Origin: Cymbidium sinense
Taxonomy: Eukaryota; Streptophyta; Magnoliopsida; Asparagales; Orchidaceae
Length of the DNA stretch: 64,000 bases
NCBI GenBank assembly: GCA_021442155.1
Contig: CM038215.1
Location: 5,480,976-5,544,975 of the forward strand
Direction: 5' to 3'
The notes below the pieces were generated by a model. The model was not told where the DNA came from, did no database searches, and saw only the letters and a list, made by a program, of their open reading frames with translations. The position numbers were made by a program, and so were the translations under genes. Shown in pieces: positions 23,216 through 36,363 of this stretch (positions within the stretch are counted from its first letter, which is position 1; the number at the start of each line of letters is the position of its first letter).

Positions 23216-23892
23216 TTATTTTTTAATGATAATATTCCAAAGCAATAAAGAGGCATTTCTACCTTATATAAAGCTTGTTTGCCTTATGTCAGATTTACTT
23301 AATTTCATTTTCTCCTTCTATGATGGTGGTTTCTATCCCTTGATCTTGGCTGACTTTACTGCTTGATCTATTGCATTTCTATGAGGTTTGTTGGCAATGA
23401 TGGCTGGGATGTTCCTTTTTCTTTTTTGGTTGGTAGCCTTTTTTTGTGATTGTAATCCTTTTTTTGGAGGTTTGGCTGCTCACAAAATTTGGTTGCCCCT
23501 CTTTTTCTATGCTGAGCCTGAACCTTTCTTTCACTCTTCATCCGTTCCTTTTTTTTCTTCCTTGGTCTTTCTCTTACTTTTCTTTCTGCAGGTCTTTCTT
23601 CTTTTCTTTGCAGGTGTCAACTTGAGCTTGTGGCTTCTACTGCTCTCCCTCTCCCGCTGTTCTCTTTGTGGTCATTGGCTATTTCTTTTTTGCTTTTGTT
23701 TTGTTGCTCCTTTTCTTAGGTTTTATTTTCTTTCTTGCTTCTCATTGTAATTGTTTGGGGAATTTTCACTCTAAGTTGATTGTAGCTCTTGGAGCATTAG
23801 TTTTGAGGATTTTCCCCTCTTAAGGACTTTTGAACTCCTTTGTGGCATTGAAATTTCTCCCCACTATGGGTTTTATCAAAAAAAAAAAAAAA
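23216..23892 (+). mobile_element. L1-A 3' UTR and A tail
   Basis: T-rich sequence ending TTAAGGACTTTTGAACTCC with an A run at 23878-23892. It shares GCAATGATGGCTGGGATGTT (23394) and the polyadenylation-end region with the other L1 copies. Hydrophobic frames here reflect the T-rich composition only. Confidence 0.75.
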
Positions 23893-24667
23893 CAAAATCC
23901 TAAACCATAAACCCCAAACCTTAAACCCTAAACCCTAAACCTTAAATTAACCCTAAACCGTAAATCCTAAAAAGCTAAAAATCGAAACCTAAACTAAATA
24001 AAATCTAAAAAGAAAATAAATAAATATAACTAAACCAAAATTAGATAAAATAAATAAAATAAAATAAAAACATAAACTAAAACCTAAACCTGAAAAGAAA
24101 ATAAAATAAAAAAATAAAAACTAGACTAAAATAAAATAAATAAAACCTAAACTAAACTAAAAAAAATAAAAACCTAAATAAAATAAAAAAACCTAAAATA
24201 AAAAATATAATAAACCTAAAATAAAATAAAGAAAACTAAATAAAACCTAACCTAAAATAAAAAAATGAAAGCTAAATCCCACTAAAAAAAAAAAACTAAA
24301 ATAAAATAAAATAAACATAAACCTAAACTAAAATAAACTAAATGGACCCTAAACTAAACCTAAACTAAATAAAATCAAATAAACTAAAATAAACCTAAAC
24401 CTAAACTAAAATAAAACCTAAAGTAAACCAAAATAAAAACCAACCTTAACCTAAATATAAAATAAAACCTAAACCTAAAATATAATAAAATAAACTAAAA
24501 AATAAACCTAAACTACATAAACAAAATAAACTAAAATAAAATGCTAATCTAAAATAAAATAAACTAAATAAAATAAAATAAAAAATAATAAACTAAAATA
24601 AATAAAATAAACTAAACCCTACCTGCCGTTTTGCTTTTGTTTAAGATAAATAAATAAAATAAAAACC
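23893..24667 (+). repeat. Telomere-like then AT-rich block
   Basis: A short CCCTAAA stretch is followed by AATAAA/CCTAAA text. It ends with a diverged landmark (CCTACCTGCCGTTTTGCTTT, about 24619). No gene is visible. Confidence 0.78.
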
Positions 24668-24995
24668 CTACCCTGACTGACCCTGGGCCCTAAACCTAGC
24701 CCTGGGCCCTCCAGGCCCCTGACCTGGGCCAGGCTCTCACAATACTGAGCCACTGGGCCTACTAGGCCACCAGACCCTGGCCACAGGACCTGAAAGGGAC
24801 CTGGGCCACTGGGCTGTTGAAAATGGGCCAGGCTTTGACCCCCAGGCCCTGACTAAGGCTTAGGCCTGAGCTGGGCTGGGCCTGGGCCCTAGGCCCTAAC
24901 TCTGATTGAGCCACTAACCCCAGGCATATCCACCAAACCTAGGCCACTGGGCCACCTAGTATGGGCCCTGAGCCCTGAGCCCTCCTGGGCTCAAA
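24668..24995 (+). repeat. GC-rich CCCTGGG-type block 1
   Basis: CCCTGGGCC, CCTGAGCC and CCACTGGGCC variants. It reads like the CCCTAAA heptamer with A changed to G, with intermediates such as CCCTGAG and CCCTAGG. CpG is nearly absent. Not coding. Confidence 0.75.
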
Positions 24996-27699
24996 GATAA
25001 ATTAAAATATAAAACCTACTAAACTTAAAACTAAACTCCTAAACTAATAATAAAAAATAAACTGTAAAATAAAATAAAAATGCTAAACTAAGATAAAACT
25101 TCAACATAAACCTAAATAAATAAATACAAAACATAAACTAAAAGATAAAACCTATATATAAAATACTAAATAAAAAAATAAAATTAAAATAAAATAAATA
25201 ACCAAATAAAAAACTAAATAAACCTATACTGCCTTTATTTAAAACCTAAACCATAAACTAAAAATAAAACTCAAAAAATAAAAAAAATCAACCTAAACCT
25301 AAACCTAAAATAATAAAACCTAAACCAAAATAAAATAAAATAAAATAAAATAAAATAAAAAAAATACTAAAATAAAACCTAAACTAAACTAAATAATAAA
25401 AATCTAAATAAAATTAAAAAAAATAAACTAATAATAAAATTAACCTAAATGTACTTATAAAAAATAAAATAAAAAAATAAAATAAAATAAACTGAATCTA
25501 AACCTTAAAACTAAACCAAACATACCCAACCTCTAAATAACCCTAAAATACCAACCTTAATAAACCCAAACCCTCCTACCACTAAACCCTAACCTAAACT
25601 ACTCATAAAAAACCTTCCTACCCTGAGCCCTAAAACCTGAGCCACTAACCCTAAAACCCTAAATGAGCCATAAACTAAAATAAAACTCCTAAATAAAATA
25701 ATAAATAATAAAATAAATAAAACTTTTCTGACCTAAACAAACCAACCTATCATAATAAAATAAATAAAAAACTATAATAAATAAATAACCTAAATAAATA
25801 TAAAACCTAAAATAAAACCTAAATAAAACTACCTAAATAAAATAAAATACTGGATAAATAAAATAAATAATAAAATAAACTAAAATAAACCTAAAATAAA
25901 TAAAAAAATAAAAACTAAATTAAAAAAAAAAAAACATATAAATAAAATAAAATAAATAAAATAAAATAAACCTGAACCCAAAATAAAATAAACTAAACTA
26001 AAATAAATATAAACAAAACCTAAACTTAAACCTAACTGTATAAAATAAAATAAGCTAAAAATAAACCTAAGCCTAAACTAAAAATCAAAACATAAAAATA
26101 AACCTAAAATAATAACCTAAAACCCAAACCTAAAAAATAAAACTTAAAGCTAAAAAATAAAATAAAAATAAAACTAAGAAAAAATAAACCTAACTAAACT
26201 AAAAAAAAAAAAACAAAATAAAAAAAAAAAACTAAAAAAAATAAAATAAATAAAATAAATCTAAATAAATATAAATAAAAAATAATAAAAAAAATATACC
26301 AAATAAATAATAAAACCAATATAAATAAATTAATAAAAAATAAAATAAAAAACTAAACTAAAATAAAAAAATAAAAAAGAAACAATAAAATAAATAAACT
26401 TAATAAATAAACTAAACTAAATAAAATAAAATAAACCTAAATAAATATAAAAAATAAACTAAAATAAATAAAATATAAAATATATAAAACTTAAAAAAAA
26501 CCCTAAAAAACTAAAAAATAAAACCTAAAAATAAAATAAAATAAAAACCTAAAATGAACTAAAAAAATAAAAATAAAAACCTAAAATAAATAAAAAAATA
26601 AAATAAACTAAAATAAATAAAAACTTAAACTAAACTAAAAAATATGCTAAAAAAAAACCTAAACTAAAATAAATAAACTAAATGATAAAAAAAAAAAAAA
26701 TAAAAATAAAAATAAAATACTAAAATAAATAAAAATAAATTAAAAAAAAACTATAACTTAATTTAAATAAAATAAAACCCTAGCCAAACTAGGCCAAACC
26801 CTAAACTAAAAATCCATAAACCCTAAACCCTAAAACCCTAACTGAGCCATAAACCCTAAAATCAAGCCTAACCATAAACTCTAAACCTAAACTAACCCAA
26901 CCACAAACTTTAAAAGGCTAAACCCAAACCCTAACTAAATAAACCCAAACCCAGCCTAAACCTAAAACTGAACCCCACAAATCCTAACTAGGCCCTGAGC
27001 CTAAAATCCTAAACCAGCCAACCATAAATCACTACCCTAAACTTAAAGCCTAAAATAAAATAAAAAAACCTAAAACCCAAACTAAACTGATCTTAAAAAT
27101 AAAAATAAAACTAAAATAAAATAAATAAATCAAAACCTAAACTTAAAAAAATAAAATTAAAAAAAAAAATGAAAACCTAAATAAAATAAAACTAAACCTA
27201 AATTAAAATAAAATAAACCTTAGATAATTAAATAAGTAAATGACCTAAAAAGATAATCTTAAAATAAAACCTAAAATAAATAAAAATAACTCTAAATACT
27301 AAAACCTAAACATAAAACAAAATAAAATAAACAAAATAAAATAAATGTAAACTAAACTAAAATAAACTAAACTAAAATAAATAAAACCTAAACTAAATAA
27401 AATAAAATAAACTAAAATAAACCTAAACTAAACTAAAATAAAACCTACAAATAAACCAAAATAATAACCTAAAACCTAAACCTAAAAAATAAAATAAAAC
27501 CTAAACTTGAACTTAATAATAAAAAAAATAAACCTAAACCTAAAATAAAATAAAATTAAAACTAAACAAAAAACATATAAAACAAAAAAAATAAACAAAA
27601 ATAAAAAACCTAAACTAAAATAAATAAACCTAATAAATAAACTAAACTAATAATAATAAAAAACATAAATAAAATAAAATAAAATAAATAACATAATTA
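24996..27699 (+). repeat. Long AT-rich block with small GC-shifted islands
   Basis: AATAAA/CCTAAA low complexity dominates. Short CCCTGAGCC-like islands lie near 25615-25670 and 26985-27020, and CCCTAAA-like islands near 25530-25600 and 26780-26960. No gene is visible on either strand. Confidence 0.78.
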
Positions 27700-27835
27700 A
27701 AATAAAACTAGTTTAGCTAAAGCTATAAAAGTTTAAAAAATTTCTGAAAAACTATTTGTCTTTTGGTTTTGAAATAAAACTAGTGAGATGGAGCTAAATT
27801 CAAAAGCACTATTCAAAATATCAAAATTAAAATAA
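27700..27835. other. Short non-satellite segment with a 13-bp direct repeat
   Basis: AAATAAAACTAGT occurs at 27700-27712 and again at 27772-27784. The sequence between and after them (to about 27835) does not follow the CCTAAA pattern. It could be a tiny insertion or a locally diverged unit. No ORF or RNA motif is recognised. Confidence 0.4.
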
Positions 27836-28305
27836 ACTCAAAACCCTAAACCCACAAAACCTAAAATAGGCAAAATAAACCCTAAATAACCTAAACACTA
27901 GGCCCTAAACTTTAACTCTAACCTGACCTACTATTAAATGGGCCCTGACCCTACTACCAAAAACCTTCTAACACCACCTCTGGGCCACTAAGCCCTTAAA
28001 TCTAAACCTCTGATCACTACCTGGGCCACTGAGCCCTACTTCTAACCTAAATAAACTGAGCCACACTACTCCCTGGGCCCTCTGGGCCCTATCTAAACTA
28101 CCTAAAACCAAACTCTACTAAACTAAAACTACCTAAAACTCTCTAACTAAACTCTACCTATACCTACCCTACCTCCTACCCTAAACCTCATAATAACACT
28201 AAATAACTTCTAAACCTAAAACTAACCTAAAACCAAAACCTAAAAAAACCCTAAAAATAAGTAAAAATAAATTAAAAAACCCTAAAATAAACTAAATATA
28301 AACCC
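27836..28305 (+). repeat. Mixed telomere-like and GC-shifted block
   Basis: CCCTAAA-like text includes CTGGGCCACT and CCCTGGGCCC variants between about 27890 and 28110, then CTAAACTACCT variants before GRP module H. Confidence 0.75.
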
Positions 28306-28738
28306 AGAATGGAAAACTTTGATGGAAGGAACATCACCATCACAAGATCTAGATCTGGCGATGGAGGGAAATAGGCAATGGTTATCATAGTGGTAATGGG
28401 AATTTGTAGGTCTGGATATGGAGGTGTTGGTGAGCGTTATAAAGGTTGGAGGAGCGATGAAGGTTACAATGGTGGTGGTGGAAGAGATCAGATATGATGG
28501 TGGATCCTACTCGAGAGGCGAGGTGGTTACGATGGGAAATAAAGAATGATCGATCGATCTGGCTTATCAATTGTGTCTTTATAGTAGAGAAGTTCTAGTT
28601 ATATAGTTTGATTTATTCTAAATGCTCATTTTTTATCTATCTATGTGTATCTTAGAAAACTTGATGTGTTACTTGGTTGTGAAATCAAAAGAAGAAATGT
28701 TGAATCAGAATTTGTTCTCTTTTAAAAATAAAAAAAAA
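28306..28738 (+). pseudogene. GRP-derived module H
   Basis: It starts AGAATGGAAAACTTTGATGG and GGAACATCACCATCAC, the RRM-end text with small deletions. The glycine-rich portion is fragmented by frameshifts (near 28365 and 28400). The C-terminal text GGTGGATCCTACTCGAGAGG is visible near 28498-28520, and the stop region GATGGGAAATAA is damaged. The shared 3' UTR from about 28570 ends with GAATTTGTTCTCTTTT and an A run. It is a pseudogene fragment without an RRM core. Confidence 0.76.
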
Positions 28739-29899
28739 ACCAAAAACCCTAAATCCTAAACTAAAACACAACCCACCTAAACCTAAACCCTAAACCCTAA
28801 ACCCTAAAACCAAAATAAACCTAAATTAAAACCCTAAACTAAAACCCTAAACCCTAATCCCTAAAAAGCTAAACTAAAATAAATAAAATAAAATAAAATA
28901 AAAGCCTAAACTAAAACAAAACCTGAAAAGAAAATAAAATCAAAAATAAAAATAAAACTAAAATAAAATAAATAAATACTTAAAACTAAACTAAAAAAAA
29001 TAGAAAACCTAAATAAAATAAAAACTACACCTAAAACAAAAATAAAATAAAATTAAAACTAAATAAAAACCTAAATGTAAAAAATAAACCTAAAAATTAA
29101 TAAAAAAATAAAACATAAACCCTAAACTAAACATAACATAACCCTAAAATAAAAAATAAACCTAAACCCAAACTAAAATAAACTAAACTAAATAAAATCC
29201 TAAACCTAAAATATAAACCTAAACCTAAATCTAAACTAAACAAAATGAATAAACTAAAAAATAAACCTAAACCTAAACTAAAAAATAAAACTTTAAAATA
29301 AACATAAAATAAAAACCTAAAACCTTAAAAAATTAAAATAAAACTTGTACTAAAATAAAATAAAATAAATAAATCTAAACTAAAAATAAACCTAAACCTA
29401 AAAGATAAATTAAATAAAACCTAAAATAAAATAAATAAACTTAAAATAAATAAACTAAACTAAAAAAATAAAATTGAACCTAAAATCAAAAAATAAAATA
29501 AACTAAAATAAATAAAAAATAAACTAAATAAACTTAAACTTATCGGTTTTAATTAAAATTTAAAATAAATAAATATAAAAACTAAACTAAACAAACCTAC
29601 CTAAATCCTACACCTTAAACCACTAAACCAAACCACCCAGCCACTAAAACCCTACCATACCCTAACCCTATACCCAAACAAACCCCTGACTACCACTAAG
29701 CTACCTGACAAACCACAAAACCTAAATCACAACACTAAACCCTAACCTACTAAACCTAACCCTAATCCTAAGTACCTCCACCTAAACCCTACCTGACCAA
29801 ACCTAAACCCTAAACCTTAAATCCTAAACCTAAATGTAATCCTAAACTAAATAAATAAAATAATAAACCCTAAACCTATACCTAAACCTAAACCTAAAA
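28739..29899 (+). repeat. Telomere-like and AT-rich cycle
   Basis: CCCTAAA variants, then AATAAA/CCTAAA text to a diverged landmark (CTTATCGGTTTTAATT near 29539), then loosely telomere-like CCCTAAA/CCTACC text. No gene is visible. Confidence 0.78.
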
Positions 29900-30337
29900 T
29901 AATGGGAAGAACCTTGATGGTACATAGTGTCAACTAGGCTCAGTCTAGATTTGGCAATGTAGGTGATGGTGGAGGCGGGTTGTCATACTTGTGGTGGGGA
30001 TCTAGAGTCTTGGGATATGGAAGTGGTGTAGTGGTGGTTATGGAGGTGGGAGGAGCGATAGTTACGATGGTGGTCCATATGATGGCGGATCCTCGCTCAA
30101 GAGGTGGTGGTGGTTCGATGGGAACTAAGAAACTAAAGAGCATTGATCGATCTGCTTATGGAATTGTGTCTTTACAGTAGAGATAGTTCTAGTTCTCTAG
30201 GGTTTTTGATTTACTCTATGCATGCTCATTTTTTATCTATGTCATCGCTTGTGTCTTAAAAAACTTGGTGCAAAACTTGATTGGTGAAATCGAAAAGAAT
30301 AAATGTTGAATATGAATTTGTTCTCTGTTAAAAAAAA
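29900..30337 (+). pseudogene. GRP-derived module I
   Basis: It begins TAATGGGAAGAACCTTGATGG, the RRM-end text. Later it has GTGTCAACTAGGCTCAGTCTAG with TAG at the glutamine, as in module F. The glycine-rich part survives as GGTTATGGAGGTGGGAGGAG near 30036, then CGCTCAAGAGGTGG and GATGGGAACTAAGAAACTAA, where a base loss disrupts NWRN. The 3' UTR is well conserved and ends GAATTTGTTCTCTGTT and an A run. It is not functional. Confidence 0.76.
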
Positions 30338-30470
30338 CCTTAAACCTTAAACCCTAAACTAAAACCTAAACCCTAAACCTAAAACCGAAACCCTAAACCC
30401 TAAAACCATAAACCCTAAACACTAAACCATACACTCTAAACATACCCAAAACCTAAAACCCTAAACCTAA
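30338..30470 (+). repeat. Telomere-like block left of the LTR-like region
   Basis: CCCTAAA and CCTAAA variants. They end abruptly near 30470 where unrelated sequence starts. Confidence 0.85.
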
Positions 30471-32292
30471 ACATTGACCTCACTTTTGGAGTGAGCTCTC
30501 AACTTCCTTATCATAGGACTCTAGACACATAGGGTTCCTCGGTCTTAAGACACTTGTAGTGATTAGGTGAACACTTAACCTAACCTAGAGACTTAGAAGA
30601 GTTAGCCATGGGGTAGGTTGTGCCTAATTTAGGAGAACTTGCTACCTATAGCCCAAACCAAATCCTTGCTTCATTATTCTAAATCAAATCTCAAATTTAA
30701 ATCTAAATTCCAAAATCAAATCCAACTATCAAATGATTCAAACCCATGATCAAATTCAAACTCCAAATCCCTTCCTAAGCCCTTTGATTTTATCTTATGG
30801 ACTTAGCCTTAACCAAATTCAAATCATAATTCAATTTATTTTCTCAATTATCAAATTCAATCTCAAATCAAATTCTAAATCATAAATCAATTCCAAACTC
30901 CAAATGGTTGAAACCCAAATCAAATCAAATTCTTGATTTTAGCCCTTTTAGCCAAATTCTTGAACTTGGCTAAATAATACCCAAATCAATTCAAAACTTA
31001 TGGATTTCCTCATGATTCACACATTCCTACAATCATAGATAAAAATATAAATAAAAACTATAATTATCAAACCAAATCCAAGATAACCTAAATAAAACCC
31101 AAGTTAGCCCTTTTTGACTTGAAATTGTCATATGAACCAAAATCCATATGGATCCAAGTTACTTGCAATTGGATTTATATTTATATATCAAACCCATTTA
31201 TCAATATAATTAAACTTGAATCAAGCCATGATCAAGCGAATTAACCCATTTAGGTCCACTTAACCCAAAGTGACCTAAAAGACCTTTTCGAGCCAAGTTC
31301 TAATTCAACCCAAATTAGATTGAACTAACCCCATCCAAACCTCACAACATGATCAACAATCATCTTGGGTTAATCATCTTGAATTGGGTTAAACTAAGAA
31401 CCTAACCAATTAAGTCAACATTTAGCCCAAATGAAACCCAAATTAGAAAAAATCTACCATAAACCAAATTGATTGAAACCATTGATAACCAATGATTGAA
31501 CATGACCAAACCCTCACTTGAGCCAAACCAAGTCCAATTGGCTATTTGACCTAAGTTGACCCAAATTGGCCTAAAAAGCCAAAATAGGGCAAATCACAAC
31601 CCAACCCAAATTGATTGTAACCAATGGCTCAACTTCATTTAAAATCACTTATTGAACTTGACTAAAACCATGATTGAGCTCAATTTGACCAATTGGTCAA
31701 CTTGAACTTAACAAATTGACCTAAAGGGTCAAATTAGCCACATCCAAATTATATTCCAAATTAAACCAAACCAAAGCTACAATCATTTTCAATTGTAGTG
31801 AACTTGACAAACCTTGGTTTGACCCAATTTGACCAATTGGTCAGCTTAACCCTTTGACCTAATAGGTTAAATCAAATCAAATAAATCCAAACCACTTGAA
31901 ATTGGGCTAACCCACTTTCACATCCCAAATCTGTAAACCAAACCCATAGCCAAATGACCATTTTGCCCAGGTTTAGGGCATCCCAAGAGATAAGACACAT
32001 GCTCATTTGGTCATTTTTCTGCCACAGCCACTTGGCACCCAATTATAAGTCCACTTAGGCACCTAGGACCATGGTTGACTGACCCGTGGTTGGGTCACCA
32101 TGATCCATGGTGAGGTCAAATCACCTCCCATCCCCATTGGAACTTTCCAATAGCCATGGGACTCCCATACTCCTTGGCCACCTCCACACCTCACCCAAAC
32201 TGAGCCCATCATGCACCGAAGGACCTCCACCACCTCAAGTTTTCCCAATTGATCAAGAAAAATCCAAAGAAGCTATGGCCATTCGATCCAAG

Positions 32293-32319
32293 GAATGAGG
32301 GGGTATTCCCCCCTCATTC
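32293..32319. repeat. Perfect 11-bp inverted repeat (GC-rich hairpin)
   Basis: GAATGAGGGGG (32293-32303) pairs with CCCCCTCATTC (32309-32319) across a 5-base loop. No T run follows, and a plant Pol II context makes a bacterial-type terminator meaningless. Confidence 0.7.
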
Positions 32320-34850
32320 TCACTTGAACTCAGACACTCACACTTGATTTAACTTTAGCATCCAAGGAGAGAGTTCCTAAAGAAATTTGCAAGCCTTCCC
32401 ACACTCCCAAAAATCTGCATTCTCAATTTTACCCAAAACCAAAATAAGGGAGGCCACCTTCGATTCTAATTTGCTCAACCCCCACCAAAGTGCAATTAAC
32501 TTTGCACACACCTTCCTTGGAGCCAATCAAGTGAGAATGAATTGTTTCCCAAGCTTCTTGACAGTCAAAGGGTAGAGTTTGATCAAGCCTGAGCACCTAT
32601 GCCTAGTGGTCTGGTCTTCCAAGCAAACTACACCAAATAAATGCTCGTGCAGCTCAATAGAGCTTCATTTCTACCAAATAAATATTTCTCAATCGTTGGA
32701 ACTGTCAGTCATAAGCTTCAGTGAGGTATGCCATTGAAACAGATCCTTGAATGAAAATAGGTTGGTCTTTTGTGAAAGTAATTTCATGTCATGTGATTTC
32801 CTCCATTTGATCTTCTTATTGTGCTTCCCAAAGGTGTGGGATCATTTTTATCTCCATCCGAGCTTGGGTGAGCTTGGATCAAGCGATGATCGATGGACGG
32901 TAGCCATTATTTGATGCTTAGGAGGTGATAGATCATGGAATGTCCATCCCCCATGATTGGGATGAACGATCTTGATCTAATCACGTTTAGAACCTCTGAT
33001 TAATCCTTCAAAACCATGAGTTTAATCGTGGTCATTCGATCTTAGATTAGATAGTGCATAGAGTTACCACGTGCACCACCATCTGAGTCATCACTTGGAT
33101 GTGATAACTTAAATAGCAAATCCCATCATGCCATATGGAAAGCGTGCCGTGTTAGCGAGCCATGTCAGTCGCCATGTGGCTCGATGGGATTAAGGCTCTA
33201 ATTAGGGCTAATTAACTAGTTTTTAATCTTGAAACTTCCTAAATTCAGAACTAATTCTAAAAAAATCCATAAAAAATATAAACTTAGGCTCATTTCAAAG
33301 ATAATTTAGAGTAAAATCCAAGAAATTTATTATTAATTGATTTTGAGTAGTGGATTTAGCTTAATTGGAATGTAATTAGTCTAATTACTCCTTAATTAAC
33401 CATCCAATTAATCTCAAACTTTTTGTGCATGTTAAGGGGGATGACATCCACCCTACCTAGGATTTTTTTGGTTTGCTTAATTAGGAAACCAATGGGTTAA
33501 GGCTTAATAAGTTTCTTGATATAATTAGTGATAATTAAGAAAATGAATAGTAAATTAATCAATCAATTAAGCTTATTAACCTCTTGTTAATGAGATGAAG
33601 TCTAGAGAAATGGATTGGGACTCCTCTTCCAATCTTTTCTTTAAGTCTTCTCTAATCCCTCTTAAATTAATTTTAATTAACAAGATTAATCAAAATCCAA
33701 ATGATGCGAACTTTAATCAACAAATTATAAGGATTTAAGGATTGAGACTTAGGCTCCCTTCTTTGTCTCTTTCTCGCCCATCTCATTTTGATTAGTTAGG
33801 TTGAGTAATGTTTAATTAGTTGATTAATGAATTTAATTAATTTAATTGAATCTATTTCTAAAATTTAATCTTGGGTAGCTCTTTGGATGTTCAATAATCC
33901 AAAGGGGGAGGCAATGAAATTATGGTTAGCTCACATGTGTGAGAAAACTATAAATATAGTTAAGTGAGATCCCTTAAGCTTAATTAACTGTTAAACATGA
34001 GCCAATTACATTAGGCCTCTTTTAGTTCTTAGGACCATTGCAAATTTAATTTCCATGTGGTTTCATATCATATTAGTTCATTATTAATTGGTTAATTAAC
34101 TTAAGGTGACGTAGGTAAGGGTTAATTAATTGGCTTAATTCATACCCAAACCTAATTAAACCATAAAATAAACTTAAATACTTCTTCATTAAATCAAATT
34201 AACTCACACATGAGGAATGGGATTAGGATCAACAAATCTCTTTCATTTCTAAATGAAATCAAACTCAAAATTAAGAAATCTCATTAAAACTTTTGGTTTA
34301 TTTTAAATGGCTTTATTTAGTATGATTGTCCTTAGGAATTAATTGGAATGAATGAGATAATGCTTATGTTCCTTTATTTCTTTCCAATCATGTTAAATGT
34401 TACTTCCCATGTGTAATCATGCATTCATTTTTTTTTAAATTAACTAAATGAAATGGTTTCTTTAATGTCAAATTGCATGTGTTGATTTAAATTAAAAATA
34501 GGTGTGGCTATTATCACTATTAAATCAAAAGTTATTTTCAAAAGCTCATAAATCAATTATAATAAATGAAATGATGTTAATTACAAATATCTATAGGTTT
34601 ACATGTGTTGATAATATAAGATATGCAATATGGAGCTCTCTATCTTTATCTTACATGGATTCATATAGGAATTACAAATGTATAGTTCATTTGGAAAGCA
34701 CACAACATTTGTCTAAATCAATTTATATGCTTTTCCATGCTAAGACTTAGGAAGAATTTTCATACCATATGTAAATCATATAATCAAATCAAATATGACT
34801 TCTTGCATGACTTCTTCTTCTTGTGGTTTCTTTCATACATTCACTGTAGA

Positions 34851-35180
34851 GAAAAGTGGTATATTAGTCACGGACACCTGGCGAGACTTTAAGTAGCCCT
34901 AAGTAGGTCTTATACCTTCGTAGAACAATGGTGCCATTATACATGTGTATGTGTGATGTGGAATGAATAAGAATCATAAGTCATATAAGTCAAATACAAT
35001 TTTTCCATGGGTTTTTCCAATCCTTGTAGTTACTTATACATCTATATGCATCTAAGAAAAGTGGTATATTAGTCTAGATATATTGGAGCTGTGAGGCTTT
35101 AAGTAGGCCTAAGTAGGTCTTGTACCTTACTCCCCTGGTGCAGAATAATGGCGATGTACTCACTTAAAACTTTTATACAT
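34851..35180 (+). repeat. Diverged tandem duplication, ~205-bp period
   Basis: GAAAAGTGGTATATTAGTC at 34851 recurs at 35056. AAGTAGCCCTAAGTAGGTCT at 34891 recurs as AAGTAGGCCTAAGTAGGTCT at 35101. ATACATGTGTATGTGT near 34939 recurs as ATACATGTGAATGTGT near 35183. This is a local two-copy duplication inside the LTR-like region. Confidence 0.7.
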
Positions 35181-36363
35181 GTGAATGTGTATCTAGCTAA
35201 TGATGAAAAATCCCTCCTTCATAATTCAATCAAATGAAATAATTAAATTTTAAACACACATCTTTGCATTCATCATTCAAGTATGCTAAAATATAAATTG
35301 CATGTATAGGTATGCTTAGAATTAATCATATGCATGATATGCATGATGGAAAGAAATGAATAAACATGTGTTATGTGATAGTAATTCATTCTAATTAATC
35401 TTAAGATGCCTTTCTTATTGAATAAGGTTATTTATAGTGAACTTAAACTTAGGACTAATTAAAACATATAATATGCTATTCACTAAAGGAAATTGATTAA
35501 TTAACTTACTTTAGAAGTGACTAAAGGTTGGGATGAAATAGAGGTTCTCTCTTTCTTCTTTTTATAACACTTAGTTGTTAAGTGTAGACCATATGAAACA
35601 AAAGAAAACACTAACTAAAATCTTTAAATCAATCAAATCACTTAAGAAAAATCAACCTCTTTATAAATTAAATCTCTCGCACTTAGCAAATTACAACTCT
35701 AAAGCCTAGTTATGACATACCACACAAGCTTTAATTCACGCACATTAGACTAAGTCACCATTTATTGCTTTATGTTAGGAAGCTATATGGTTTGATGTAT
35801 GCTTGTTTTGTGATGTATTATTGTAGATTGGATGTTGGGTGTATGTGCGTAGTCTAGATGTTAGGCCGATATTAGCCTAATCATGCTTTCTGTAGGGGGT
35901 TGTGCTTAAGGGGCTACTAAATAAAAATATAAATGTTTTTTGATGTGAGGGTTGCTTAGCCCCTAAGCCTAACCCTAGTTAGGACAGGTGGGCTTGGTTA
36001 CCCATGTGTAGAGTGCTAAGTCCAAATTATTCATATAATTTCTTGGGTTGTATGGTGAGTTTAGCTAACATTTATTTTGCAGGTGTAGCTAGATTTACTT
36101 TTCTGCTTTTAATATAATTTTGCACTAGGATTATGATGAGTATTATGGGGGACTAGGATGAGCATTGGTTATAAGACCAAGTCTTATGTACCATGTGATG
36201 CCTTTGGAGCAAGCATATCCAAATCAAACCAAAAAGAAGAAAGAAATAGAGCAAATCAAATGAAGAAATGGAAGATGAAGAAATGAAGAAGGAAGAATGA
36301 AGAATGAAGACCCCCATAACATTCATCATTTGTAATTATAATTATTCTGATGTAATACGAGTG

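Larger units (their letters stand above)
17900..23892 (+). mobile_element. Near full-length, decayed L1-type LINE with RNase H (L1-A)
   Basis: An element of about 6 kb with the standard plant L1 order: 5' leader, ORF1 with a CCHC knuckle, ORF2 with AP-type endonuclease, reverse transcriptase, zf-RVT-like segment and RNase H, a T-rich 3' UTR and a terminal A run (23878-23892). Target-primed integration of its RNA copy is the known family mechanism. Both ORFs carry many stops and frameshifts, so it cannot move by itself. Comparison with L1-B suggests that L1-A lost several hundred bp near 22210-22240 and has a shorter 3' UTR. A possible 11-bp target-site duplication flanks it. Confidence 0.88.

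Noticed and set aside
17889..23905. Firm call of an 11-bp target-site duplication for L1-A
   Set aside because: AAATCCTAAAC is itself a satellite word, so its presence at both ends may be chance. Kept only as a possibility.
32063..32575. Short ORFs on both strands at 32.1-32.6 kb
   Set aside because: They overlap on opposite strands, are about 60 codons long, have no motif, and lie inside the LTR-like region.
33944..33962. CTATAAATATAG as an LTR promoter TATA box
   Set aside because: It is far from the expected position relative to the putative LTR end, and such words are common in AT-rich DNA.
34502..34750. 82-residue ORF at 34.5 kb as a gene
   Set aside because: No recognisable domain, AT-rich non-coding context, and stops elsewhere on all sides. 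Probably chance.
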